A DNA stretch of 64,000 nucleotides from Candidatus Krumholzibacteriia bacterium (GCA_016744705.1 JADGDU010000001.1:203913-267912); one strand, 5' to 3'; positions 18,055-28,615 are shown, counted from the first letter of the stretch. Notes: generated by a model from the sequence alone, not told the origin. Translations and numbers: made by a program.

Positions 18055-20259
18055 GTGAATAGCGAAATCGGCCGGGAAAAGGCCATGGCCACAGCCAGTG
18101 TGCGGGAGCAGGTGAATGACCATCTAGCACAAAACGGTGCTTTTGGTGGGCTGTTCTATTTCTCTCTGGCCCTGTTGTTGGCTTTTAGCACCCCTTGCTA
18201 TCATGAACTTCCCCTTGCGAGTGCCCTGACTCTTATATCACTGGCTGTAGGTTCCGTGGCCCGTCTGCTGATCTGCCGCCCCCTGTACAAAAGGTTAGCA
18301 GCCAACCCCGAGCGCTGGAGGTTGATCTTTGTAGGGGTGACTTGCTGGTTGGCCAGTTCAATTGCACTCTATCTGATGAAGGTAATGACGGTCTTTGGGC
18401 AAAACTGGGTGGGTTTTGTTGCCGCTTTGCTTGGCACCGGGATCGTTGCGGGTGGATTGACCTCCCTGTCCTCTGATAGTCTGGTTTTCCGCACCTTCCT
18501 GATCTCTTCAATGTTGCCTGTCTCAGCTGCTGGAATTATGCAATCCGGCCCCGGAATGCGTGCCATCGCCGGCTGCTACCTGCTTTACTCTGTGTACTGC
18601 CTCATTCTCGGTTCGACCTTGAGTAAACAGTTCTTGAACCTGGTTCGTTCGCGAAAAGAACTCTGCCGTAAAAGTGTTGAAGTGGAAAAATCGAGGAACG
18701 AGGCTGTGCAAGCAAACCGTTTCAAAAGTGAATTTTTGGCCAATATGAGTCATGAAATCCGCACCCCAATGACCGGCATTCTGGGCATGACTGGACTGGC
18801 CCGTGAAACCGAAGATGCCCGGGAGCGGGATCGCTTCCTAGCCCTTTCGGAACAATCAGCCGAATCCTTGCTGGGTATCATCAATGACATCCTGGACCTT
18901 TCAAAAGTCGAAGCCGGCAAACTCGCCCTGGACGTCGAGAATTTCGAACCGCGTCGCGTCTTCCCCGCCGCCATGCAGATGGTAGCCCACCGCGCCGCGC
19001 CCCATGACGTCGAATTGATTTGCGACATTGATCCCGAGATTCCCTTCGTGTTGGTAGGCGACGACAAACGCCTGCGCCAGATCGCCATCAATCTTATTGG
19101 CAATGCCATCAAATTTACTGAGAGCGGTGAAGTGCACTTGCGACTTGAAGGGAAAACTCTCCCCAACCATGGCTACCGACTGTTTGGCAGCGTTCGGGAT
19201 ACCGGAATCGGTATAGCACCCGAGCGTTTGGGTTCCATTTTCGGAGCTTTTAACCAAGCAGAGAATGACACCAGTCGTCAATATGGCGGAACCGGCTTAG
19301 GATTGACCATTAGCAACCGTTTGGTAGAAATGATGGACGGCTCGATACGGGTGGAAAGTGAAGAGGGCTGTGGCACCACATTTTTCTTCACAGTCGATCT
19401 TCAATATGCGGAGGACACTAACCAGAACAGCCTGAATCTGGGTCATGGACGTGAGCTGGCTCTTGTGATGAGCAATGAAACCGCCCGAGCCAGTCTTGCT
19501 GCAGATCTTCAGGCCGTGGGATTCACCTGCCGACAGTTTGCTGGCCAGACCGAATTCGAGATGCACCGCAGTCAGGATAACATCCAATCTGTAGCCTCAG
19601 TCCTGACTGACTGGCAATTGCCAGATGGAACGGGATCTGAGTTGGCAGCCCAACTATTGGCTGATGCAAACTGGTCCCAAACCCCGGTGATTATGCTGGC
19701 AAATCAGGACCAAATTGCCCATCAAGCTGACCCTGGCCTTACCAATATGGAAGCGCAACTCCTCAAACCTCTCGCAGTGCCAGATGTTGTAGAATCCATT
19801 GAAGTTGCCCTCGGTGATCATGATTCGGCTCAAAGTTCCCACAAAACAATAGAATCTTCTGAAGACATGCCCGCCCTGAAAATTCTCGTTGCCGAAGACA
19901 ATGTGGTCAATCAAACCCTGCTCAAAAACGTCATGAAAAAAATGGGGCACGAAGCCACCATCGCCAGCGATGGGGAAAAGGCCGTGCTGGTCTGGCAAGA
20001 GGGCCGGCATGATGTGATCCTGATGGATATACAGATGCCGAACATGGATGGCCTTGAGGCAACCATGGAGATTCGGCGCCTTGAAATCGAGCAGGGGCGA
20101 ACCCGCACTCCCATTTTCGCTCTCACTGCCGATGTTTTGGGATCAGCCTCCACCGATTGCGAAAAAGCAGGCATGGATGGTTACCTCTCCAAGCCCCTGA
20201 AAATGGAAGCCGTCCGCGCGGCCCTGGCCAGCATTGCGGTCGAGAACTGTGTCTTATAA
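18055..20259 (+). CDS. Hybrid sensor histidine kinase with two receiver domains
   Basis: 734 residues from GTG 18055 (TTGGAG upstream). About six transmembrane helices (30-195), a short coiled coil, a HisKA domain with phospho-acceptor His233 ('[13 protein letters not shown]'), and a HATPase domain with N box '[11 protein letters not shown]' and G boxes 'DTGIGI' and 'GGTGLGL'. A first receiver domain (about 475-590) keeps a candidate Asp in 'LTDWQLPDG' but lacks the acidic pair at its start. A second, intact receiver domain (about 605-725) has 'VAEDN' and the phospho-Asp in '[12 protein letters not shown]'. No DNA-binding output, so it likely phosphorelays to an unlinked regulator. Its stop overlaps the convergent U32 gene by six bases. 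Confidence 0.9.
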   Translation: MNSEIGREKAMATASVREQVNDHLAQNGAFGGLFYFSLALLLAFSTPCYHELPLASALTLISLAVGSVARLLICRPLYKRLAANPERWRLIFVGVTCWLASSIALYLMKVMTVFGQNWVGFVAALLGTGIVAGGLTSLSSDSLVFRTFLISSMLPVSAAGIMQSGPGMRAIAGCYLLYSVYCLILGSTLSKQFLNLVRSRKELCRKSVEVEKSRNEAVQANRFKSEFLANMSHEIRTPMTGILGMTGLARETEDARERDRFLALSEQSAESLLGIINDILDLSKVEAGKLALDVENFEPRRVFPAAMQMVAHRAAPHDVELICDIDPEIPFVLVGDDKRLRQIAINLIGNAIKFTESGEVHLRLEGKTLPNHGYRLFGSVRDTGIGIAPERLGSIFGAFNQAENDTSRQYGGTGLGLTISNRLVEMMDGSIRVESEEGCGTTFFFTVDLQYAEDTNQNSLNLGHGRELALVMSNETARASLAADLQAVGFTCRQFAGQTEFEMHRSQDNIQSVASVLTDWQLPDGTGSELAAQLLADANWSQTPVIMLANQDQIAHQADPGLTNMEAQLLKPLAVPDVVESIEVALGDHDSAQSSHKTIESSEDMPALKILVAEDNVVNQTLLKNVMKKMGHEATIASDGEKAVLVWQEGRHDVILMDIQMPNMDGLEATMEIRRLEIEQGRTRTPIFALTADVLGSASTDCEKAGMDGYLSKPLKMEAVRAALASIAVENCVL

Positions 20260-22503
20260 ACCTTGCTGATATTGCGCATTAGTGGACACCAAAATCATCT
20301 GGCTCAATTGCTCCTGCGCCTTTTCATCACCATTTAAAAAATTGTCAAAGTGCACCACCAACTGGGCCTTGTCTTGTTCTGCTTTGGAACCCGCACCAAT
20401 GTTGGTCAAATCCAAAAAGAACTCATCGAATTGGTCGGCCAAATCATGGACGATGTCCAAGTTCAGAAACTGTTCATCGTTGTAAATGCTGGGATAGCCA
20501 CCTTTCTGCTTGTCTATGGAAAAAGATACCCCCTTCACATTGGTTACGGTGGTGGCCTTTTCACAGGTGAGCATACAGCCTTCGTCGATGCTGGGTTTTG
20601 TACAGCCCACCGTTTGTTGAAAGAAGCACTGGCGGCTGGTCATCATCAGAATTGGGTGATAAATGCTGTACAGCAATTTGAAGTTTTCGGGCCGGGCAAT
20701 GTTTTCGATTTGGCTGCGATTAATTTCATTTGAGATGAAAGCGCCGGCACAGTTCAGCTCTTCTTTTAAGGTCAGCAGTGCGTAAGAATTGGTCGTATTT
20801 AAGAACGGCCCGGCGATCCACTCGATGCCCATTTCAAAAGCCTTGAAGGCAACGCCTGTATTATTGCTGACAATACGCGCCGGGCGAACCTGCTGGAGTA
20901 GCCGTACCGACTCATCGTAATTTTTTCCAATGAGCACAGCCGGGAACCATGGAATCAAACGAGGATTGCGTTGAAAGATTTCAATGTGCTTGTCACAATC
21001 TTTTTGCCAGCTTTCCGGCAATTTGAAATAAATATCGGCGTCTGTTGCGTCACATAAAGACATGTCCTTTTCATCGGCAATCAATAGGGACATGCTGGGT
21101 TTTCCATTCGTTTTCTTATGGTTTTTTAGTGGCGTCACTACAACCGGTGAAACCATTTCCGTCAAATTATTGAGCAATAAGGCGGCTTGGTTTTTTAAGA
21201 CTTTCAACTCTTTGAATGGAAGACTCAAACCATGACCCAACCCGCTACAATTCAAAGGCTCAAGTACAAAATCGCGGGTGGCAAAGTTTTTAAAACGTTT
21301 GGCCAAAGTCGCCTGATCAATCGTTGGCTGAGTGGCCGGACTCAGCTGTGACTCGGTTTGCACTGTGTAGATTGTTTCGTTATCCCCAACGGTCATCGTC
21401 AAACACAAAGGCTCGTCCAGCTGTCCCGTGAAAGCTAAAGCCAAAGGCTGTTTAGCAAAGCTGAGGTTTTTGACTTTATCCGCCAATTCAGCACCCAAGT
21501 CTAACCTCTGGGCGTAAAGTTCTTCTCTCGCCTCTTGGGCTTGCCCCTCTGTAAACGCACCACTGAGCTCCACAGCGTGCTGCACACTGTGACCACGAGG
21601 ATTGTCGATAAACATATCCCTGGTGAGGTTGCCATGTAAAAACGAGTTGGTAAAGTCGCGGTTAAAAACGCGGTGCAAGTTAGAATCGTCTTTTAAAATC
21701 TTGCCTGTCTCCACAAAGTGATCGATCTGTTTCCGCCATGTGTCGATCACCGTATAAACATAGTGCGCACCCTTGATACGGCCTTCAACTTTCAAAGAAT
21801 CCACTTTCGCATCCACTAAAAGCGGCAGATCGAAATACGCTGAATTGTCTTTCAAGTTGAGGGGAAAGAGATTGCCTGCCGCTGTCATTTCATATTCATC
21901 CCGGCAGGCCTGACTGCACCGACCGCGGTTGCCCGATTTCCCCACACTGACCGAGCTGGAATAACACTGGCCAGAAAAAGCGATACACAATGAGCCATGC
22001 ACAAAAACTTCTGTCAGGACGTTGTGATCATGGGCCAACGCCGTCATGGTTTTAATTTCGTTAATATTCAACTCGCGCGATAAATTCACACGGGAGGCAC
22101 CCAGTTTTGCCAGGAACTGAATTTGACCTTCGTTAACAATGGTCATCTGCGTTGAAGCGTGGATGTCGAAGGAGGGAAAATGCTTCTTAACTAATTTGAA
22201 TAAACCCAGATCTTGAACAATGATACCGTCGATACCGGAATTGACCAGCTTATTCAGCAGCTTGATCATCATCGGTATTTCATGCTCCAGAATGACCACA
22301 TTTAAAGTCAGAAATACTTCACAATTGTATTTGTGGGCCAAGCGTAAGATGACTGTTAAGTCTTCAAAAGAAAGATTGGCTGCCCGATTTCGAGCATTGA
22401 AGGTAGCTAAGCCACAATACACCGCATTGGCACCAGCAATAACAGCTGCTTGGATGGCTTCAAAATCTCCACCAGGTGCTAATAATTCGATCTTTCTACT
22501 CAT
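20254..22503 (-). CDS. U32 family peptidase-like RNA-hydroxylation protein (RlhA/TrhP type)
   Basis: 749 residues. The N-terminal half is a U32 domain: 'ELLAPGGDFEAIQAAVIAGANAVYCG' at the start, and the Cys-rich signature 'NRGRCSQACRDEY' at about 190-205. Further Cys residues follow in 'QTVGCTKPSIDEGCMLTCEK' near 640-660. The length and added C-terminal half resemble RlhA (YdcP), which hydroxylates 23S rRNA, more than the shorter TrhP (YegQ), which acts in tRNA wobble-uridine hydroxylation. The 'peptidase' label of the family is historical. Assignment between the two RNA substrates is not possible from sequence reading alone. Divergent from the gene at 22771. Confidence 0.85.
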   Translation of the reverse strand: MSRKIELLAPGGDFEAIQAAVIAGANAVYCGLATFNARNRAANLSFEDLTVILRLAHKYNCEVFLTLNVVILEHEIPMMIKLLNKLVNSGIDGIIVQDLGLFKLVKKHFPSFDIHASTQMTIVNEGQIQFLAKLGASRVNLSRELNINEIKTMTALAHDHNVLTEVFVHGSLCIAFSGQCYSSSVSVGKSGNRGRCSQACRDEYEMTAAGNLFPLNLKDNSAYFDLPLLVDAKVDSLKVEGRIKGAHYVYTVIDTWRKQIDHFVETGKILKDDSNLHRVFNRDFTNSFLHGNLTRDMFIDNPRGHSVQHAVELSGAFTEGQAQEAREELYAQRLDLGAELADKVKNLSFAKQPLALAFTGQLDEPLCLTMTVGDNETIYTVQTESQLSPATQPTIDQATLAKRFKNFATRDFVLEPLNCSGLGHGLSLPFKELKVLKNQAALLLNNLTEMVSPVVVTPLKNHKKTNGKPSMSLLIADEKDMSLCDATDADIYFKLPESWQKDCDKHIEIFQRNPRLIPWFPAVLIGKNYDESVRLLQQVRPARIVSNNTGVAFKAFEMGIEWIAGPFLNTTNSYALLTLKEELNCAGAFISNEINRSQIENIARPENFKLLYSIYHPILMMTSRQCFFQQTVGCTKPSIDEGCMLTCEKATTVTNVKGVSFSIDKQKGGYPSIYNDEQFLNLDIVHDLADQFDEFFLDLTNIGAGSKAEQDKAQLVVHFDNFLNGDEKAQEQLSQMILVSTNAQYQQGL

Positions 22504-22646
22504 CTGACGAATTCACTCAATTCTGGGCATAAGCATGGGTGGCGGGAGTATCATGGCATTTTTATAAGAACGAAAGAGTCATTCTATGGATAACCAAAAT
22601 ATGTAAAATGTCACGTTTTTAGTGTGGAAATTGTCGCGTAAACAAG

Positions 22647-22675
22647 TTGAACCCTTACTGAGGGTGGAATAGAAT
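22647..22675 (+). promoter_or_regulatory. Sigma-70-type promoter
   Basis: TTGAAC at 22647-22652, a 17-base spacer and TAGAAT at 22670-22675. A start near 22682 would give a leader of about 90 bases before the membrane-protein gene at 22771. Confidence 0.6.
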
Positions 22676-22770
22676 ATTGTAATATACTGGTCAAAAGGTG
22701 AAGACTAATTTCGTTTATTTTGCGGTCCTTCTTACCTACACCATTTTCCATTCTCTGAAGGCTATAAATT

Positions 22771-23658
22771 ATGAATTACAACGAGATCTGTATAAAGTGC
22801 CAGCACTGCCACCATACTCTCCAAAAGGGGATTGTCTGTGGACTGACCAAAGAAAAGCCGGATTTTGAAATCTCGTGTGAACACTATGCACTCGATCCCC
22901 ATCAGGAACCCACAATCAATACGATCGTCACTACCCCCAAGGAAGAAGCCCCGGCAAGTCTTCCGGATATGGCTGTTGCCCTCAGGAAGTGGGGAATCAC
23001 ACTCATTGTCCTGGGAGTGATTCACCTTCTCCTGTCCCAATTCCTCAGTCCAATCTGGGGCGTAATGATTCTTGCCCTTGGTATTACAAACCTCATTGTA
23101 AGACGGAAAGAAATGTTCATCGCCAATGGTGTCATGTTGATATTCATTGGCATATTGAACGGGTTGACTGTTATCACCGCCGATATGAGCAATATTTCCT
23201 GGGGCCTTTTTGGTGGGCTGCAAATATTTTTGGGTATTAAAGAAATTTTAAAATACAAAAAATACAAAATGGCCGAAGGGTCCTCTGACGGAGAAAATTT
23301 CATCTCAACGGAAACGAAAATTTCGGAGATTGAAACCACCTTGGAGCCGGGACAGTCTGGATTTGGCATTTCGTCTTTCGTGGCATTCTGCACCTCTTTG
23401 CTCATTGTCGTTGTTGTCTTTTCAATATATATCTGGTTCATGATGAAATACCCCGACGGCTTGGTTGAAGATTCCATCGAAATGGGGACGCTGGGGTTAG
23501 CTGGAATGTTCGGCTTTTTGATATCTGTTGTCGGCATCGGGTTTGGAATAGCGAGCATGTGCCAGAAAAACAGGAAAAAGATCCTCGGAATCCTTGGTCT
23601 TGTGTTTAATGTTTTGCTCGTGCTTATCCTTCTGACATTGGTTTTTTGGGGCGAATAG
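22771..23658 (+). CDS. Membrane protein with N-terminal Cys-rich (CxxCxxC...CGLT..KP) motif
   Basis: 295 residues. The N-terminus carries 'CIKCQHC', then 'GIVCGLTKEKPDFEISC', a compact Cys cluster seen at the N-terminus of many uncharacterised membrane proteins in the FCB group and probably a metal or redox site. About six transmembrane segments follow (near 75-90, 95-110, 115-135, 205-225, 235-260 and 270-292). A charged loop lies between the third and fourth. No catalytic signature was recognised. Confidence 0.7.
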   Translation: MNYNEICIKCQHCHHTLQKGIVCGLTKEKPDFEISCEHYALDPHQEPTINTIVTTPKEEAPASLPDMAVALRKWGITLIVLGVIHLLLSQFLSPIWGVMILALGITNLIVRRKEMFIANGVMLIFIGILNGLTVITADMSNISWGLFGGLQIFLGIKEILKYKKYKMAEGSSDGENFISTETKISEIETTLEPGQSGFGISSFVAFCTSLLIVVVVFSIYIWFMMKYPDGLVEDSIEMGTLGLAGMFGFLISVVGIGFGIASMCQKNRKKILGILGLVFNVLLVLILLTLVFWGE

Positions 23659-23995
23659 TTTTCTCAAGCCAGTGATGGAGACACCACATTTGACCTTCAT
23701 GGTTGGAACGGTTAAAGATTGGCTGAAATCTCAACATTGCCCCGGGCAATGAAGTGCCCCAGTGTTTTGATATGCTCTCAAAACGGCTACCCTGTTTGGT
23801 GATGCCCCTCCATTTATCACAATTCGACCTAATATAAAGCCAAATATTAGCATGATGTTTTTTTAGCTAAACCTTTTAAATATGCTATGCTGGCCGCCAT
23901 CGTTGTTGATTCGCAGCCGCCATGGTTTTGCATCATCCAGCGGCTCCGGTCTTCGCCTAATTCGCCCCCGTCTCATTAATTGGGAGGTACCTATT
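23659..23995. other. Intergenic region without a recognised gene
   Basis: AT-rich 3' half with a weak promoter-like stretch near 23865-23890 (TTTAGC, then TATGCT about 18 bases later) ahead of the secreted-protein gene. No protein-like frame, RNA gene or repeat was seen. Confidence 0.4.
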
Positions 23996-25957
23996 GTGCG
24001 AAAACTATTCACTCTTCTGGCTCTCGTGTTGATGGTCTTGGCTGGAAATGCTCTGGCCGCGGAGAAGGGGCAAGTTGTCCCGAATCCTGACCCTCAGTTT
24101 GAACATCGCCCCTTACAACACCTCAGAACCGACCTTGTTAACGAAAGCTTCGAGGATATGGTGCCCCCGTCAGGTTGGTCCAATATGACCAGTGGCGCCT
24201 CCTACACTTGGACCCAATCCGATGCCCAAGCTTATTCGGGTGCCTATTGCGCCTGGCTGCAATGGGGCGGACAGGGAGAGGTGCAGGACGAATGGTTGAT
24301 CACCCCCGCTTTGGACACCTCCGGCTTTGAAACATTGTATATGGAATTTATGGAGACCGGTTTTTACTGGGCCGACTACGGTGTTTCTCATGAAATCCTG
24401 ATCAGCACCACCACACCTGATGACCCCGCCAACTTTACCTCGGTATGGCAAGTAACACCCAGTGATTACGCTGCACCTTGGCTGGATGCTTCGGGATCCG
24501 AATGGGGACAGGTTTCCCTTGCTCTCGATGAATACATCGGCGAGACAATTTACATCGCCTTACGGTACCAAGGCGAATGGGCCGATGACTGGTGGATCGA
24601 CGACTTCCGTGTTTTCCAACCCTTCGAACACGATATCAAAGCTCTGGCCGTAACCCCGGACAACCAGATCTGGATGGCTGGCCAGGATGTTATCCCCCAA
24701 TTCACAGTGAAAAACATTGGTTCCAATGTTGAAACCTTTACTGTGGAAATGGACATCCAATACAACAGTGCTCCGTTCTACACTGAATCCGTCACCGTCG
24801 AAGACTTGGGCCTAGGGGCACAGGTCACCGTCGAATTCCCGGCCTTTATGGCTTCAGCCGGGGCCTTTGACATGACCGGTACTGCGATTCTCGAATCCGA
24901 CAACGACCCAGACAACAATATGGCCATGGCCAGCAACGGCTGTTACACCGGAGAACGCAATCCCTTCGGCATGCTGTTCACCGAATGGGGCTGCGGACCA
25001 TGCGTCGGAGCCAATCAGGCCATGGATGTCTGGTATCCTGAGCAGGGCAACGAAAGTAGTATGATCAGGGTTCACATGTGGTGGCCCGCTGGTGATGACC
25101 CCATGTATTTCGCCAATGTTGAGCAGGCTCAATTCCTGCACAGCATCGCTGGCGTCGACGTGTGGGGCGTGCCCTGCCTGCTCTACGATAACACCGGCCC
25201 CAGCTCCCTGGAGGAATCCGAAGACAGCTGGGAAGCCACCATCGAAACCTTCGCTGCTCAAAGTGCCGCCACTGCTGCACCCCTGGAAATGAACATGGTG
25301 TTTGACCAGGAAAACAACAACGCCATGATCATGGTGGATGTCTTGGATCCCATGTCGACCGGTGACTATGCACTCTACGTGGCTGTGACCGAAGATCATG
25401 TCAACGCCGAGGGTCCCAACGGCGAAGCTTTCCACAGCCAGACTTTCCGCTGGTTGTATCCCAATACTGAGGGCCTGCCAGTGGCCAATGAAGTGGGCTA
25501 TCAGGAATTCGTCGTGCCTCTTGAACTGAATGAAGACTGGGTCTACCAGAACCTTCGCGCCACGGCGTTTGTGATCCAGATGCCCGGTGGCATGGTGCAA
25601 AACTCGGCTACCCTGTTCCTGAATGAAGGCACCGTCGGTAACGAGGACGACAATGAAATCACCCAGGATCTGCCCAACCATGAGACCCGTCTCACGGGTG
25701 CGCATCCCAACCCATTTAACCCCATGACCCAGGTTTCTTTCTCTGTGGCACGGGATCAAAAGGTCAAGCTGTCGGTCTTTGACATGGCCGGTAAAAGGGT
25801 TGTCGAATTGACTGATGAAGTATACGCCGCCGGTGAATACAGCGTACCCTGGAATGGTAAGGATAGCAGCGGCCATGAAATGTCATCAGGGACTTACATG
25901 GTGTATATGGAGACTGATGATGCTGTGACTTCGAGCAAAATGACTCTTGTTCGATAG
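23996..25957 (+). CDS. Secreted choice-of-anchor J / Omp28-like thioredoxin-fold protein with FlgD-like sorting domain
   Basis: 653 residues from GTG 23996, chosen for the GGGAGG eight bases upstream and the signal peptide ('LALVLMVLAGNALAA'). Residues about 45-205 form a cleaved-adhesin/choice-of-anchor-J beta-sandwich ('FEDMVPPSGWSN...WLITPALDTSG...WWIDDFRVF'). A CARDB-like strand region (210-315) is followed by a thioredoxin-like domain of Omp28 type with a CxxC motif at about 333-336 ('EWGCGPCVGANQAMD'). The C-terminal FlgD-like domain ('AHPNPFNPMTQV...SSGTYMVYM') ends in KMTLVR. Exported, probably surface-displayed; the CGPC pair suggests a redox or folding role. A strong terminator follows. 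Confidence 0.85.
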   Translation: MRKLFTLLALVLMVLAGNALAAEKGQVVPNPDPQFEHRPLQHLRTDLVNESFEDMVPPSGWSNMTSGASYTWTQSDAQAYSGAYCAWLQWGGQGEVQDEWLITPALDTSGFETLYMEFMETGFYWADYGVSHEILISTTTPDDPANFTSVWQVTPSDYAAPWLDASGSEWGQVSLALDEYIGETIYIALRYQGEWADDWWIDDFRVFQPFEHDIKALAVTPDNQIWMAGQDVIPQFTVKNIGSNVETFTVEMDIQYNSAPFYTESVTVEDLGLGAQVTVEFPAFMASAGAFDMTGTAILESDNDPDNNMAMASNGCYTGERNPFGMLFTEWGCGPCVGANQAMDVWYPEQGNESSMIRVHMWWPAGDDPMYFANVEQAQFLHSIAGVDVWGVPCLLYDNTGPSSLEESEDSWEATIETFAAQSAATAAPLEMNMVFDQENNNAMIMVDVLDPMSTGDYALYVAVTEDHVNAEGPNGEAFHSQTFRWLYPNTEGLPVANEVGYQEFVVPLELNEDWVYQNLRATAFVIQMPGGMVQNSATLFLNEGTVGNEDDNEITQDLPNHETRLTGAHPNPFNPMTQVSFSVARDQKVKLSVFDMAGKRVVELTDEVYAAGEYSVPWNGKDSSGHEMSSGTYMVYMETDDAVTSSKMTLVR

Positions 25958-26002
25958 TCTTTTGCAGGAAGATAAAAGTGAACTGATGTAGCAAAAGATA
26001 TG

Positions 26003-26033
26003 GAGCGGGCTCCGACCTGATCGGAGCCCGCTC
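26003..26033 (+). terminator. Rho-independent terminator
   Basis: GAGCGGGCTCCGA and TCGGAGCCCGCTC form a perfect 13-pair stem with a five-base loop, followed by TTTGC. It lies 45 bases after the stop of the secreted thioredoxin-fold protein. Confidence 0.8.
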
Positions 26034-26180
26034 TTTGCATGTATAATTCAGACCCAGCCCCCCAAATGTGGTTGTTTCGTTATCACCGTTGGTCACCAGT
26101 GCCGGATAACCACCAAAAGAGCCGTCGTTAAAATAGGGAACTTCCTGATCGTGATCATGGACGTGCCTGAAATGAGAATC

Positions 26181-26210
26181 AAAAAAAAAGGCCCCGAATT
26201 AACGGGGCCT
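26181..26210 (-). terminator. Rho-independent terminator
   Basis: On the minus strand GGCCCCG and CGGGGCC pair around TTAATT and are followed by TTTTTTTTT. It ends the transcript of the small secreted protein at 26237-26686. Confidence 0.92.
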
Positions 26211-26236
26211 TCTATTACCAATCCGGAGATCAGAAA

Positions 26237-26686
26237 TTACCGATACATGGACTTAAGGCTCTCGAAGCTGGTTGCGTCGGTAGACACGGAACCACAGTCG
26301 AGGGAGCTTTCAAAAGTAACCATGTCTTCGTCCAAGCCACCGGGGTAGGCTGAACTCAGGGTGATAGTGCCGTTGACGACAAAGCTACCATCCAGATCAA
26401 TTCCCCACATTTCAGACAGCATAACGGTAACGTCCTGGCTGTCTTCCTGCATGACAACCATGTCACCGGAAAGCATCACGATTTCATTACTGTCCATGTC
26501 CATGACAGCAACTTCGTAGTGCAGGTCCGCGCTGGGAGCGGTGGAGCGGAAATGGATATCCAACTGGGCGTTGAAGCCGTAGCAATCGCCAATGGCGACA
26601 ACTTCAGTGATGTGTGTGGCCGAAGCCAGGGCCGGCAGAAGAAGCACGGCCATCAAAACGGTGCTCATTAACAACAAACGTTTCAT
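26237..26686 (-). CDS. Small secreted protein with C-terminal 'SLKSMYR' tail
   Basis: 149 residues from the ATG at 26686 (GAGAGGGAA upstream). A signal peptide ('MKRLLLMSTVLMAVLLLPALASA') leads into a single beta-sandwich-like domain with two Cys ('GDCYGFNAQ', 'SLDCGSVS') that probably pair. The last residues, 'TSFESLKSMYR', match the ends of two other secreted proteins in this window (32122-32799 and 52781-53443). A strong terminator follows. It converges on the FlgD-tailed gene at 23996-25957. No named family recognised. Confidence 0.75.
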   Translation of the reverse strand: MKRLLLMSTVLMAVLLLPALASATHITEVVAIGDCYGFNAQLDIHFRSTAPSADLHYEVAVMDMDSNEIVMLSGDMVVMQEDSQDVTVMLSEMWGIDLDGSFVVNGTITLSSAYPGGLDEDMVTFESSLDCGSVSTDATSFESLKSMYR

Positions 26687-27038
26687 GGTTCCCTCTCTTT
26701 GTGTGTTGATGCCTAGCATTCAGGAGAATAATTCCCCTGATAAGACTAAGCAATCCAAACATTTGTACATTTCTAGACTACTCGATAGACTCGGTTGTCC
26801 GAAGAAAGTCACATACATTTTCCTGTTCGAAGTTTAAATTATAGCACCTTTTGATATTCACTTCTACCAAAAAAAGGAAAGATTGTTGTTTTGTTTTCTC
26901 AATAAAAACGGAACAATTGGATAAAAAGAGCCATAAAATAGTCATTCAGAGCACCTTGGAGTAATTCAGGGCCTCTCATGCTCTTTTGATGCTAAAACAG
27001 GCTAGATCGAAGGGATTCCATATCTTGCATTCTCTCAG
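26687..27038. other. AT-rich intergenic region
   Basis: Spacer between an SLC13 gene and the small secreted-protein gene, both on the minus strand. On the minus strand a TATAAT at about 26833-26838 could be the -10 of a promoter for the 26237-26686 gene, but no good -35 was found. No coding potential seen. Confidence 0.4.
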
Positions 27039-28505
27039 CTAATGCAAAAACGTCCAAAGAACCCAAACCCACCCCACCACTAACACCGGTGTCGTTCCCC
27101 CCACCAATACCCCACCATATCGAAACTCCCGAGGTTTGATCATTTCCGTACTGTACGCAATGGCGTTGGGTGGAGTGGAAACTGGTAACAGCAGGGCTGC
27201 CGAAGCACTTAAGGCAATCATGATCGTCACGATGGCGCTCTTGTCATCGAGTAAAATTCCAGCAATGGGTATCAGGATCGCCGCCGTGGCTGTATTGCTC
27301 ATCACATTGGACAGGATTACGGTGATGAACCCGAAAATCAGCATCAGGGAAACCACTTTGGCACCATGCAATTGCAATTGGCCCAAATAAAATTCTGCCA
27401 CTCCAAAATCGACAATGGCCAAACCCAATGCCAGGCCACCAGCCACGAGCATCAAAGTATCCCAAGGCAAGCCACGCATATCCTTGGCCTCAAGGACCCC
27501 GGTCACCGTAAGGATGGCCACCGGAACGGCCGAAACTGTTGCCACGGGAATCTGGTGCAACCCACTGGTGAGCCAAAGCCCCATGGTAGTCAAAGCGGTG
27601 CCAATGACGATATACCGATTCCGGCGTGAACTGCAGAGGTCTTCATCCGGCGAGCCCAAATCAATTTCCACTGGCGTGGGGCCCCATGGATATTTCTTCC
27701 CCAGGGCGAACCAGAATCCAAAACACAAAACCAGAGCCAAGGGCGCTCCCAATAACATCCAGTCCAAAAATGAAACCGTCACCCCTGCCTGAGCCAAAGC
27801 CCCCACAGCGACAGCGTTGGGAGGACTGCCAATGATGGTGCCCATGCCCCCGACGGATGCAGCGGCAGGAATCCCCACCAGCACCGCTTTTCTGAATCCC
27901 GCTTCCGCAGGCAGGCTGCGTAAAAAAGGCATAACCGCAGCAATCATCATGGCCGTGGTTGCAGTGTTAGACATGACCATGGATAAAACGGAGGCCGTGA
28001 GCATGAGTCCAAGCAAAACATTGCCGGGCTTGCGACCGAAGAGGGAAATGGCCAGACGGAAAATCTCCCGATCCAGACCCGTTTTACGCATGCCATCAGC
28101 CAGGAAGAAACCACCCAGCATGAGGAAGATGACCGAAGAAGACCAGGTGTTCAGATACTTCTGGGCATCCACCGGAGCAGAATTGACTATTGGCGTCCCG
28201 TAGGCCACCAACTGAAAACAAATGATTAAGAGCCCCACCGCAAAGGGTGGCACCGCTTCGGTCAGCCAGAGAAGAATGGCGAATACAAGAATGAAAACCG
28301 TGTGATTCTGCGAGTCGGTAAAAGAAGCGTCGGTCAGGCCATATCCCACCAGAGCGGCGATCAAAAAAGACGCCGTAGCCATGACTACGTTTCGCCCCAG
28401 GCCCCAGGGAGTTCCCGTGTATTTGCGCAAGGCTGAAAGCCTGGAGTCGTTTTGGCTACCCAATATTTCGGATTCCAAAATTTCTGAGGGTTCATTTTCG
28501 TTCAA
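27039..28505 (-). CDS. SLC13/DASS family anion:sodium symporter
   Basis: 488 residues, about 11-12 transmembrane helices. Both family signature motifs are present: 'SNTATTAMM' (about 180) paired with 'GSPPNAVAVG', and 'SNVMSNTATAAILIP' (about 400) paired with 'STPPNAIAYS'. These SNT/PPN hairpins bind sodium and the carboxylate substrate. Typical substrates are di- or tricarboxylates or sulfate. The start is TTG 28505 with AAGGCAGG upstream; the first 30 residues are hydrophilic and cytoplasmic. A Nudix gene lies 110 bases upstream in the same direction, possibly in the same transcript. Confidence 0.88.
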   Translation of the reverse strand: MNENEPSEILESEILGSQNDSRLSALRKYTGTPWGLGRNVVMATASFLIAALVGYGLTDASFTDSQNHTVFILVFAILLWLTEAVPPFAVGLLIICFQLVAYGTPIVNSAPVDAQKYLNTWSSSVIFLMLGGFFLADGMRKTGLDREIFRLAISLFGRKPGNVLLGLMLTASVLSMVMSNTATTAMMIAAVMPFLRSLPAEAGFRKAVLVGIPAAASVGGMGTIIGSPPNAVAVGALAQAGVTVSFLDWMLLGAPLALVLCFGFWFALGKKYPWGPTPVEIDLGSPDEDLCSSRRNRYIVIGTALTTMGLWLTSGLHQIPVATVSAVPVAILTVTGVLEAKDMRGLPWDTLMLVAGGLALGLAIVDFGVAEFYLGQLQLHGAKVVSLMLIFGFITVILSNVMSNTATAAILIPIAGILLDDKSAIVTIMIALSASAALLLPVSTPPNAIAYSTEMIKPREFRYGGVLVGGTTPVLVVGWVWVLWTFLH

Positions 28506-28615
28506 TGAAGCAACCTGCCTTACGTGTGTTTTTCCAAATTCGTAACCAAGTGCGAATCTGAGATTACATCATTTATCCAAGAGCGACCAATAGGGTCTCA
28601 TCTCTTCGCACTGCC

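Noticed and set aside
24854..25876. Long open frame on the minus strand (340 codons)
   Set aside because: Fully antisense to the well-supported secreted thioredoxin-fold gene; His-rich composition and no domain.
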